A stretch of 64,000 nt of DNA from Dactylellina haptotyla (lineage: Eukaryota > Ascomycota > Orbiliomycetes > Orbiliales > Orbiliaceae): assembly GCA_031310005.1 (NCBI GenBank), contig CM062384.1, forward strand, positions 1,178,001 through 1,242,000, written 5' to 3'. Positions 24,201 to 34,983 of the stretch are shown piece by piece. Position 1 is the stretch's first letter, and each line of letters starts with the position of its first letter. The notes beneath the pieces were generated by a model. It worked only from the letters and a program-made list of their open reading frames with translations. It was not told the DNA's origin and did not search any database. A program made the translations under genes and the position numbers.

Positions 24201-24237
24201 TCGGTTCGTGAGTAGATTGGGTGCAAGGTCTGACGAC
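21206..24237. other. Intergenic between convergent SSN6 and KRE6
   Basis: This is 3 kb between two gene 3' ends. The first 700 bases are strongly T-rich on the plus strand and probably include the SSN6 3' untranslated region; an AATAAA-like motif (CAATAAAG) lies near 21925. It also holds a (TTTC)n microsatellite at 22688-22717 and an A run at about 23026-23042. Frames present are low-complexity and unconvincing. Confidence 0.5.
22688..22717. repeat. (TTTC)n microsatellite, about seven units
   Basis: A simple tetranucleotide run with no coding context, lying in the SSN6-KRE6 intergenic region. The complementary strand reads GAAA repeats. Confidence 0.9.
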
Positions 24238-26713
24238 TTAAGTGCATTTGTTCTCAAAGCTGTTCAGCGGTCGGGTGTAGTTTGCCATTTCCCTACAGAC
24301 ATATGTTAGAATATATTCCAAGTATGGACTCAAGAGCGGTTTTGATACGTACCAGGTAGTAGTATTTGGGTTCAAGTACGCAACTGGGTGATCTTTAATA
24401 TATTGGGTGGTCTCATAACCTGGAGGGTCGCACGTAATAGACTCCTGGCCAGGTGGTTGGTAAATACGAACCCAGTCCACGCGCATTTTTGTTGGCAGAA
24501 GTTCTAGATTTATCGTTAGCACTGTTTCTTATCGACGATGCAAAGTTTATCTGAAGGACATACTGGCAATCTCCGCAAATTCGACAGGTGCGAAACTGGT
24601 GCCCATGCCGACGTTCAGAATAACGGTCATTGGTTCCATAGGTATAACCCGTTGGCCAATATTGCCGTTCGCTCTGACGGATGGCCCCTCCATACGCCAC
24701 GATGGTTGCCGACCAACATCCCACTCGATATACCCGTCAGCACCACCCTTGTACTCATAGGCATAAGTTTGGTATTTCTGCCCATTGTACCATTCGTTGT
24801 TCAAAGCTGTGAACCCCGAAATCGCCTGTTGGTAAATACCGCCACGGTAGGCATTCATAGTTGTGAGGGACGAGTTGTAAATGGCCATATACTCGTAATC
24901 CGGCTGGTACCAGATATCAAAGGGCGCGAACTGCGCAGATTGCGAAATGGCACCGACTTTCGAACCTTGCTTGTTTATCACGCTTACAGTAGCCTCAAAA
25001 ACGTCGATTTCAGGCGCCGAGCGCGATTTTCCAGGTGTTGGGTGGTCAGCGCCCTGGACAATTAAAAATCGGTAAATTAGCATTTGATAGTCGACATCAC
25101 CAAATACAGAAGGTGGGTTATAAAGCAAAGGTCTTACCTTGCAAGTACAAGCTGGAAGCCTCATTCCAGGAAGCCCGCTAATACCGTCCGTCGAGGACTG
25201 ATTTGCTGTGATGCCGGCATCGCATTCATCGTGATACGAATACGGCCACATTCCCTCCGTGGAAGCCAAATACCCAGGTCGACCGAGGTTACCCATCGTC
25301 CAAAAACCGGGCCAGAGACCAGAGACATCTCCTCGCCCAGGCAATGACACACTAGCCTCTATGATACCGCCTGTAAAGCACAATTTATTCCAGCTCTGAA
25401 GCATTCCCGATCGATACGGAAGATCGTGGGTTGGCCAAGCGTCAAAGGTAATTTCGAGAACACCATCCTTAGTTGTGACTTGTCCAGGATCGTACCACTG
25501 AAAAAATCGAAATGACGGCATATTAGCTCTAATGTCCATCAAATAGTTATACGTCCGTCATAATGCGGGTAAGGGGTAACCCTACCTCAGAGTCTTGTGT
25601 TGCGCCGTACCAGATGTCGACAGCTTCCCAGAATGGGTCCTCGCCTGGATAAAAAGTCCGATTGGGAGTGTTGAACTCGTCTGAGAAGACTAATTTCCAA
25701 TCCTTCCCGTCCGATGCCCTTCTGGTCATAGCGCTGGCCGGTGTCTCCGGGTCTATCAAGCCCCGCCTTGCATTCTTTAACAACGGCTGGTCTTGAAGGC
25801 TTTTGGGCAGACATTCAAGACCACGGCAAGGTGGTTCGGAAGGTGGTGGATCGTGGGCCATGTAGCTTTGAATAAAGAACCTGAATTACATCAATTGTTT
25901 CGTTAGTTTAATCTCAATATTAAAGAATCTCCAAAGAACCGCATGTTGAATGGCGACATACAGTATAGGATATCCAACAAAAATGAACATGATACCACCA
26001 ACAAGTAGCAGCAAGCCGCCCAAGTTGATAAGACCCCTCTTTGTCCAAAAATTGAAATCTCTGTCGACAGTTTTGCCATCCGGTGCGTGCAATTCGTCAT
26101 CGGGCTCGATATCTTTGGGATACATTAGTAGACTCTCGTCTGGAAATATCGTAAACTTTTCGGCTATCGCATAGGTGCTCGAGTCGTCTGTATCGCCTCT
26201 AGTCGGTGGCCGCAGCCCAACATCGTTGTAGCTCTCTACATCCCATGGCTTAGGGCTACCTAAGGGTGTGGAAAACGGATCCCGAGGGGTGTCTTGGTAA
26301 TCGTAGACGTCGAATGAATCCCGACTGCTCTCATGTCGAACGTAGTACTCGGGTATAAAGTTAGAATCGATAGAGTCAGTTTTGTATCTGTGTCCGGCGA
26401 ATCCTGAATTGGGCGGTAATAGCTTTTCTGTAGATATGACCGACTCGTTGTTGTGGTAGTATGGTCGCTCGTGCGCTGGAAGAATGGGGGAGTTCGGCGC
26501 TGTAGAATTGGGTGTTAAAGTTCTAATCGGGCCTGTGTATTGCGCTCTTTCGGTGTGCACAAGGTCTTCCGAGCTTGCATTCAGTGTAATACGAGGAGAA
26601 GATGGCCGTAACTGTTGCGACGAAGGAAAAGGAGGGGGCATAGAAAGATTGCCCGGTGCGAGCATAGATCTCCTTGCAGGAGGCAGAGGTGGCGGTTGTT
26701 TTCTTTGCGACAT
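24238..26713 (-). CDS. KRE6: Kre6/Skn1-type beta-1,6-glucan synthesis protein (GH16 fold)
   Basis: Six exons on the minus strand (25962-26713, 25586-25880, 25138-25497, 24564-25053, 24353-24503, 24238-24292) sum to 700 residues with all phases matching. It is a predicted type II membrane protein. A Pro/Ser-rich cytosolic tail of about 225 residues is followed by one transmembrane segment (about 227-251, [20 protein letters not shown]). A lumenal SKN1/KRE6 glycosidase-like domain then includes [36 protein letters not shown] and the GH16 catalytic signature EIDVFE (E484, E489). The end [10 protein letters not shown] plus a Cys-containing tail is typical. Yeast Kre6 acts in the ER/Golgi on beta-1,6-glucan. 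KRE6 and SKN1 cannot be told apart here. Confidence 0.93.
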
Positions 26714-27926
26714 TGTCTGTAGAAACCGTTATACCGATACCATATAGCAAGGAATGTTTTCACGTCGAGTAATGTCAGTTGATAGTTGATGGAATCCCGG
26801 ATCTACAAAATTCCTGAGCTCGTGTCTCCAGCTGTTGGTATTTCTCTGAGTCGTCGAGAATGCCAGCGATAAAGCGAGTGTCTGTAGTTGGAAACTGGCC
26901 ACGAGGACAAGAAGAATACACAACTGCGGTGAGGCGAATAGCTAGCTGGGGGGAAATAACGAACGAAAGTACAAGCTAGAGAGCGTAAGAAATGAATAAA
27001 GAGGATATAGCTCTAAAGGAGAAAAACAGTCGACGTCAAAGGTGAAAGTCTAAAAAGTTGCTGGCTTTGACGACTCGATTGCGAGCGAAGCGAGTGCGAG
27101 AATGTTCGTGCCAAGATCGTTCATGCACCTAAGTTAATTAGGAGAAAAGGGAAAGACCTTTTTGCTGCATCTTGCATGGCGTGGCTAGGCTGGCCGTGGA
27201 AAGGGTAGCCAGCAGCCAGTTAAGATTAGTAGCAGCGATGTCAATGTTCCTGTTTTTTTTCTTTTCTCTCTCCTGGTTCAGGGATTTGTCCACCCTATGC
27301 CATGCGTTTCCCGCCCCTGGTGGGAATCCCATAAGGCAGGATGTCAAGCAGATTGGCAGATTGGCGGGACCAGACACAGTGCAATTTTTTTCTTCGCGAG
27401 CGAAAAGGCTAGTCTCAGGTTGGATCCGGCGACTAAGTTAGCGTGGAGGCACAGTACAGCCACTGTGTGGTATAACTCGCTGGGCTTCCTGTTCGTGTGC
27501 CTCGGCTGGAACACCGCAAACAGGCAAAGCGGCGAGTTTCGAATTTGCCATTCCCACACAGCAGCAATGGCGGTCATCCCTGATGAATGGCGTTTTGGAT
27601 CAAGTTTTTCCTGTCGTTTTTGAATCGAAGGTCGAGGAACTTTGTTCTTCCGGGAAGCTTGCATGGTCAGAATACGGTCTTGGTTTGTGCCAGTTTTTCT
27701 CTCCCTTCCTTGTGTGTCTCGAGCTGAATTCCGCCCAGCTCCAACCAAAAAAACGGTCGCAACATCTCCTTTTAGGGTTTAGATGAATTTTTTGTAAGGT
27801 ACATTTGGTCATGCAACAATGTTTGGTTGGCTGGCACAGCAAAAAAGCATTTTAAAAAGCAGATGCATGGTGATTGTGATTGTGACTGAAATTCAGCTCG
27901 GAAGGTACGTTATTATTCTCTGAGGC
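26714..27926. other. Intergenic, KRE6 promoter side
   Basis: This is 1.2 kb holding the upstream region of KRE6 and the 3' flank of the next minus-strand gene. A short GCGAGCGAAGCGAGTGCGAG near-repeat lies near 27081-27100. No convincing gene. Confidence 0.4.
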
Positions 27927-28774
27927 TCAGCTTTCAATCGCCTGCACCTTGACTCCAACCAATTGTTTCTGTGATTTGTCTTGTGCTAGAACGTAGTACC
28001 ATTTTCGTACATGGTCCTGTGTATATCTATAGACTGCCGCATCGGCTCCACCGGCGGCTTCCTGAACCGCATCGATCACTTTTCTGTAGGCTCCGGTGGA
28101 GTCAAAATGATTGAGCGATAATTTTTCAACATCTTCTTCTTCTGCCCCGATCAATTTTCCAAACTGAGCTGTAATTTGCGATATCATAATCAAGCGTTAG
28201 TAATTTATTACAAGAACCGCCCCCAATTTGCGCCAATCCGTATTTGCTCACCTTCATCTGGCAAGCCGCCCCCTCCCCACTGAGGAAATGTAACATCAAT
28301 AAAAGGGTAATCAGCATCTGAGGAATAAAACACCTCCCCCAAGGCCTTTATCGCTGGGTGTGCCTGTGTTGAAATGCCCTCCTCTTCAGCAGGCGGCTTC
28401 GTGGACGGCCCAGAGTAGTCTTTATTGGCCTTGTTCAGAAACGCAGCATAGTCCTCGTCTGACATTTTCAAGGATCGTGATTGTGAGAAATGACGTGCAA
28501 TTAAAGTTGGCTGGAATGCGAGGTTTGTATCGAATTGCCTGGCAGAAGCGATATCCCGACCTTTTGGACCAGGAGGGTAATAGCAATTGTGATATGAGAG
28601 GGTCCGAGCGGCTCTGGTGGAATGGGACTTGGCTAATATCCGTCGTGTGGCCAATTGGAAGCTGTGAAGCGCCGGCCGGAAATTTCGAGATCGCGATAGG
28701 GCGACAGTTGATTGTTTTATGGTTCTGCAGACGACGGAGGATGTCGCTGGGAAAGTACTGATTGATGTCGTCAT
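27927..28774 (-). CDS. Unassigned protein, possibly mitochondrial
   Basis: Two exons, 28252-28774 and 27927-28168, with a GTGAGC..TACAG intron in phase 1, give 254 residues from the first ATG. Residues 1-103 are rich in Arg, Ser, Thr and Ala with almost no acids and contain ARHFSQSR, which resembles a mitochondrial presequence. A second in-frame ATG at 28465 starts MSDEDYAAFLNKANKDYSG and could be the true start. The conserved-looking core continues PAIKALGEVFYSSDADYPF and, after the splice, QFGKLIGAEEEDVEKLSL. It ends with a Lys/Gln-rich strand, VGVKVQAIES. I do not recognise a named family. It diverges from the gene at 29012 across about 240 bases. Confidence 0.7.
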
Positions 28775-29011
28775 GTTGCTTCCTTGCGGTCACCGCCTGT
28801 GTCACACACCGACAGAGAGAAACAAAGTCGACAGGAAAAAACCTCAGGCCAACACCATCGACAACACATTTGCTCAAACACCTCAACGCGCGTGCTCTCC
28901 GCGGGACTTTCTAGGCATTTGGACAACCCCGGCCGGGCTTCTAGATATATATGCCTTGCGTCGACTGTATATCGCGAGCCCCTCCTAGTCTTCCCCCCGT
29001 CTAAGTCTGCA

Positions 29012-29474
29012 ATGCCGCCTCGTCCGTCTCTGACGTCCGCTTCGAGCGCGGACAAGGCTGCGAGCAGCAGCGCCTCGTCCACATTAGAGTCTCCCACCGA
29101 CGACCCAAAGACCCTAGAACTTCGAGAGTTTGCCGTCACGGCTCTGGAGTCCTTCGAAATGCAAGCAATCCTGTCCTTTACCAACGATCAGTCGCTTGCC
29201 AGGACTCGGCATCAGCTGCTTAAGCGGCTCATCGGGCTACCCGTCAACGAGAGTCCTACAAGCCCGAGACGTGCGGCCGTGGACGAGCGCGAGAATAGTG
29301 GCGAAGGCAATGGACTCGAAGGTTCTGAGGACGATGGGTTCGCAGAGACAAGCTTTAGAAGCTCAAGAGGCTCCCGGAAGTGATGTTACAAATATTGAAG
29401 CCGCATATCAAGAAGGCACGATGTTACGACAGAAATACCTATCAAAAGCTTCAAATGTTCACCAAAACCAGTGA
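29012..29474 (+). CDS. Small unassigned protein, end of the frame uncertain
   Basis: From the ATG at about 29012 the direct frame gives 123 residues to 29383. The core LELREFAVTALESFEMQAIL continues into a helical stretch with RHQLLKRLIGLP. The frame one base further on carries a better-looking C-terminus, RQALEAQEAPGSDVTNIEA and LRQKYLSKASN, ending at 29474. A 67-nt intron, with donor GTGGAC just after the Arg-Ala-Ala codons and acceptor TTCGCAG, would join the two in phase 0. A 103-nt version from GTCAAC also fits. I favour a spliced form because the second frame looks coding and the downstream gene ends just beyond it. Function unknown. Confidence 0.55.
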
Positions 29475-29517
29475 ATTCTCAAACCAAACCACATGATTAT
29501 TTCAGTATTATATTATA

Positions 29518-31904
29518 TTAGCGGGATAATTCCCCGTTATCCATGTTTTTATGGAACCGCTCATGAGCCCCAATAGCAAATATTGGCAGCCTTATATGGC
29601 AATTCTTACATACAACTTCCTGACTGCCTTCGGTAGACGCAGCACCTTCGGAGAAGCCATCATCGTCAGAAAGAAATCCGTCATCGATTTCGTCCTCGCC
29701 GTCCGCTTCTCCATCATTTTCTATCTCCAACCCGCTTATATCATTTTCATCCTCTTTGTCATCAGCCGGCAACAAAGACTCCTCGAGTTGCGTCTCCGAT
29801 AGAGGCCGCTTCTTCTCCCAATCCCCATCAGGGAACACCTCACTATACCGCTTAAACATCGCTGCAACATCTCCGCCTTCAGTTCCCGTCTCTCCGCTAC
29901 CCATATTTGTTGCCGCAATGTTTATCAGCGCGAGATCATACTTTCCTCCGCCGGGAATATCCGGCCCGTGTAGTCTTCTGAACAAAGGCACTAAGGCCTC
30001 TTTAGCTAGCCTCCTAGCAATTTCTTCAATCCGAGTGTTTATTGCAAATACGAAATTCGGCATCGGGCCTGACTTTGAGTTCCGTGCTCCGTATTTCATT
30101 GTATTTCTGTCCCTTGTTGATATTCGCAATGTTTTTGGGAATGCTTGCCATTTTTTCGATGGCAGACCAAGTTGTGTGGTGTCTACGAAGGCGTCATCTT
30201 GAGACGGGAGCGGAAGAGGAGCTGTGGTTAGCAGGTCAATTTTGAGCCTCCGGATCAATGTAATGGAGAGCCGAATCAAAACTGATTCTAATTGGTCTGG
30301 AGTGGTATCTTGGGTCACCGCTCCAGCTCTGTATAATTGAAAAGTTAGGGAGCGTGTTTGGAAATGATAACTAGGATCTCTTACCGAAATGTATCCTCGA
30401 TAGATACTTGCGTAGGTACTAAAGTCGCTTTTGCGACCTCCGTATGATCGATTCCGTGGAGTAGCTCCCATATTCGCTGTGCGCCAGGCGGTATATTCCC
30501 TATTGACACGTCTAGCCTCTGCCGGTCTAGCAACGTCCTTGCATCAAGAACCTTCGTTTTCACCTCAGCCTCCGGATAATAAGCCATTAGAAAATCATCC
30601 TTCCCAGCCTGCTCAAGACTATCTGTTTCGTCTAGCTGCGGATCATCTGTTCCCTCGAGATCGAAGATTTGCGTGCTATCCTGTTGAGTAGTGCTCGTAG
30701 TTTCACTTTGTGTCTTCGCTTCCGTGACCCGCCGTCGCTCATTTACGCAGTCCCGAAGGATCCTGCCTGTCTTGCTTCCGATACCTGGAATCTTGAGCAC
30801 TGGTAGATCATCCAAAAACTCTTGAATATGATCCGGGAGCATCAATGTTTGAGCACATGGCTTGTTTATTGTGCCTGCCAGTTTTGCCGTAAGTTTCGAG
30901 ATACACACACCCGCGGAGCAAGTGAAACCTTGTTTGTCTAGCAATAAGAGGCGTAGATACTGTGCAAGATGAGTTGCTAGGAGAAGTCGTTTCGGTATCT
31001 GATCTAGTACCTCCTGAGGCAGTCTGCTGTTTGGTTTTGTTAAATCTGGATAAAGATGACCAGGGATGACGCTCCATTCGAATTTGAAACCGAAGTTCGG
31101 CTGGTCGGGTTTGAGTTGGTAGAATCCAGTAGAGAAGCCCTCTTTTTCAGCCAGTTCGAGGTTATAATCGATCTATAATTCCAGCGGTTAAATCATCGAT
31201 CATGTGTGTAAACTGTGAATGGTACCGGCGCACTTGATCTGTGACGTCCATGAAGACTTCATCGAAACCTAATCGCTCAATACGACCACTCCATATGTAC
31301 TCTTTGAGAAACAAAAAATTCTCTTTGGAACAGTCTCTGAAGAGATCTCTAGACAGCACAGAAGGTTTATGAGCCGATTATATTCTTTGGGATGCATAGA
31401 TAATCCTTACAAATTCTCGCCGTTGACTACAACAAGCTCTGGACAAGCTCGTTTTGCTTCACTTAGAAGCTGAAGTTTATGCAGTCCCTTCTTGCGTGCC
31501 ACATAGTTACAAGTCACTATTATCTGCTTCTGTTGAATTGCCACTAGAAGCCGAAGCACAGTCAGCAGGCAGATCTCAATAGAGGATGCCTACCAGGCAT
31601 TAAAAATATCACAGGGCATACAGGGCATATTCTTGAGCGCCGGGTTGAGCTTCTCGTGACATGATGCGTAGAAACAATCTTTATGTGGACCGATTAGAAA
31701 CTGATCTTGTAAAGCGACGATATGGGTTTATTATTGCAGATATCATATACCGTAGTCCTACATGGCCATGACAAAGTCAAATTAGTATGGGGTTCAGCAG
31801 AATTCAGAAGCACGTAAACATGTAAATGCCTATCGCGATATCAGCGATGTGCTTACGAAGTGCAAAATCACGCGTCTCGACTTGGCGCTAGTTGCCTTCG
31901 CCAT
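29518..31904 (-). CDS. POLI: DNA polymerase iota-like Y-family translesion polymerase
   Basis: Seven exons on the minus strand (31857-31904, 31751-31757, 31622-31678, 31411-31543, 31234-31348, 30385-31172, 29518-30328) add to 652 residues with every phase consistent. Splicing assembles HFDYDCFYAS (D17, D19). It also gives LAIQQKQIIVTCNYVARKKG, VVVNGENLDLF and the second catalytic motif RLGFDEVFMDVTDQ (D111, E112). The helix-hairpin-helix stretch LPVLKIPGIGSKTGRILRD follows. The final 30 residues hold a C-x2-C-x11-H-x3-H zinc finger (C623, C626, H638, H642), as in ubiquitin-binding UBZ fingers of translesion polymerases. Tyr-Asp-Cys-Phe-Tyr in motif I and the QQK motif favour iota over eta or kappa. 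Expected role: nuclear lesion bypass recruited by ubiquitinated PCNA. Confidence 0.92.
31751..31757 (-). other. POLI: POLI micro-exon, 7 nt, inside catalytic motif I
   Basis: On the minus strand GACTACG is bounded by CATGTAG and GTATATG. It supplies Asp17-Tyr18 and the first base of Asp19, so both catalytic aspartates of motif I depend on it. Flanking introns are 99 nt (31758-31856, branch CATACTAAT) and 72 nt (31679-31750, branch TTCTAATC). Without this exon the reading frame breaks. Confidence 0.88.
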
Positions 31905-34900
31905 CGAGCCTCGCAAATCGACTCGAACTATAGATGCGGCTCAGCGGCTTCAAAATCCTGATGGTGTTTAGGGGATGAAAGTTGGTCAATATTTCCCGAG
32001 CATGTTGCATTTTGATCCAATCAACACAACAGATAACACAAGATTGGTAATGTTTTTCCGCTGGATATACCCGCGGGTTGTACATTGTGCATATGCATCT
32101 CCAATCAAGCCAAGAGGGTGAGAATATTACCAAGTCACTTAAATCGAGGCTGGCGATTTAGCCTGATTTTTGGACTTGGGAGTTTCGCCTCGGGTCTTTG
32201 GAGTTGACGGAGTCTTCAGTCCAAAAGGACGTATTACAACGGGGTATTTGTGTATGATTTTGGGTTCGGTGTTATTCGGCGTTACAATCTCTTCTATGGA
32301 GAGCGATTTAATTATTTTGTAGGTTGGCTGGTTGCAATCAATTAACGTAAGAGAAGTGTGTGCAGTGCTACCGTAATGTCTTGGGTTTGTAATTGTTATA
32401 ATAGTAAGAAATTGCATAATTGAATTCCTGCATGCCGCCGTATTTGTTTTTGGGTCAGATGCCTATGTACCTTTCTGCGCGGCTTACGGCGAGTGACATT
32501 TGCTGTATGGATAGGATAATATTGCTATAATAGCCAAGAAAACCCTTTCAGCTGGGCTTTTGAAATGCAAATGTGATAGAGCATACGCTTTTCGCCCAAA
32601 CATCCCAAGATAAGCACAGTCTCACAGAACTGTGGCGGGGGGTGCGACGCGGTGATGAACTGGCAGGGTCTATTCTGAGGCGAAAGGCTACCTTAACCTG
32701 TTCTGCATGAGCATGAATCCTGTAGCTTCTTTGCCAAAACCCGAGAATCATCGAGTATCAAAGCATGATAGACGTGGCAGGCAAAGCCGTGGGGTTTTCA
32801 AGTGTCTTGAATTGGTCGGAACGAGATGCGACGCGTTGTGTTGCCAGCACCCCACCCGTCGATCGCCAACTCCGGTTGAGGCTCCACGACGATGGCACTG
32901 ATTCTTTAACTACTCTATTGATAGAATGTACCCATCACCAATGGCATCCTCAGGAACGCCAGCGCTAGACCATGCGGGGAAGAGCCTTGAATTTTGGCAG
33001 AAGCTGAGGTATGGTCCCCCAAGAAATTCTTGATGAATGAATGCAATCTTACCACCGCTACTATGGAGAAGGCTCTGATGCGGAACTCGGGAATAAATAC
33101 CCTTGCCTGGAACGGCTGTAGCCGATGAGATGCTGACAATACTGACAGCCCATTCCACTCCATCGCCGTGGTGGCGGTGAGGGTAAAAAAAATGGGTGGA
33201 AGGATGCTAAGTCCGGCGACCTGGATCTTGGAGCTCGCCCTTAGGAATCACCACAACCACCAAAAACCACCACCAAGTGACAATAGCAATGTCAAGCTTT
33301 TCCCCAACTGACATCATTGGGTCGATCGATTCCTGGTCGAACCGCACAATTTAAGCTACTAAGGGTTCCTCCAGATGCAACAGCCAAGCGTCCTTACTGG
33401 CTTGTGCGGGGGCCCTGGGAAGGGTGCTGTTTAAGCTTCTTTTCTGGTCCTCGTATTTAATTGGAGGCCTCGAGGCGAGGAATGTCCATCATAATTGGCA
33501 AACTGTGCATATTAGTGCATGAAGATGCGGGGCAAAGGCATGTTGTTGCTGGTTCTGGTACAAAGTACGCAAGTGTTTGCATTCGCGAAGCTAACCGACG
33601 TATCACAATTTCCCCTCTCAAAGCACTAAAAGAGCGATTGCGATGGGGGAGCATTGGCGTTTGACTCGGCGATACCAAGAATTTCAGATCGACTCAAAGA
33701 ACATTGAATCCGAGTCGTCGATGATGTCTTCCTTTCCGTGAGGAAACGGCAATATCCGAGAAACTTTTGAACGAAACGAGGTCGGGATAAGTTGCTAGGC
33801 TTGCTGTGGTTAATCTAGGCGGGGGCTTCTGGAAACAGACGGGTACAACGGAAACCTGCTCGAATGGGAGCCGGGCGAAGGGACCCTGAGGTACCTCGAC
33901 CTCGGATGACATATTTTGCCTGGAGACGCTCTACGCGGTTGCTGGCTACGATCGCCCGTTGGTCAAGCCATTAGCCTGACAGCTCCTGCTATTTTCACAA
34001 CTAGGTGGCTGCTGAATGCACAGAAGATTAACTCTATCCGTATGACCATTCTGCATATTACTGCATGCAGTGGGGTGACAAGAACACCACTTTATGGTGA
34101 CATTTTCACAAGCATTTCTCCGGGCTTATTCGATCGATCACCAAGAATATTTTGGTGTATCTGAGATATGAGATCTCTGATAACATTGGCCAGTTTGCTG
34201 TCTACGTATGCCACACTCTCCAGGTTTCATAGCAACCAACGATCATCGTCTGTTTCTGACGCTATTACTTTAGAGTTGGTGCATTGGTGTGTGTGGCACT
34301 GCCCGAGCTCCTTCAACTCCTCCGCTTCCTTTCGAAGAGGGTTCTCGCCTAAGCTTTTTTGAGGGCTCTCAAACCGCCTTCAGCTTCGTTATCTTTCAAA
34401 ACCCCCCACTGATACATTGTTAAACACCTTATGTGCGTTTCTGCAGATGTTCATGCAGGAAAGGCACTTGGCCAAAGTTGAAAGCACTGCCGCCTCTTCA
34501 TTCCCAATCGTCGATTCGCAGGAAAGCAAGAGGGCCCTGCTGCCCCGGCAAACCTTGTACGGAAACAAGCTTAAGGCCTCCCCTGCAAGAATCCCCGGAC
34601 TCGAAACTCCAAATGAGGGGCACGTGAAATGCTTCGGCCACCTCTTTACCCCTCGGAACGAATCATTTCCAGACCCATGCGGAGTAGCAGCTGGAGGAGC
34701 TTAACCTCGATAAACACCACCACCACCTTTTCTTTGCCTTAGGCTCGATTGTTTTTTATAAAATATAACCACCATCCATCCCATTCACACCCTCCTCAAA
34801 TCATTATCTCATACAATAGTTACCACCAAACCAAGAATTCCGACTTGCACCCTATTATTCCGACAAAACATCCGACTATTATAAACATTCCAACCTGGCA

Positions 34901-34983
34901 ATAACATTGGATTTACTTCCGACCTTTACACCGTATACCTATTCGCCTATCTTGTCTCCGTTAACAACACAATACCGCCCACG
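31905..34983. other. Intergenic, POLI and PDK divergent upstream regions
   Basis: This is 3.1 kb between two divergent genes. A 92-codon minus-strand ORF (32139-32417) with a Lys/Pro-rich end is the only frame worth noting and has no recognisable homology. An 85-codon plus-strand frame (34447-34704) lies in the PDK leader. The last 300 bases are C/A-rich and probably 5' untranslated region. Confidence 0.4.

Noticed and set aside
32139-32417. 92-codon minus-strand ORF upstream of POLI
   Set aside because: It begins with ATG and has a Lys/Pro-rich tail but no recognisable homology, splice context or neighbour support. Not enough to call.
34447-34704. 85-codon ORF in the PDK leader
   Set aside because: Could be an upstream ORF, but it is followed by 280 bases of C/A-rich leader and shows no family features.
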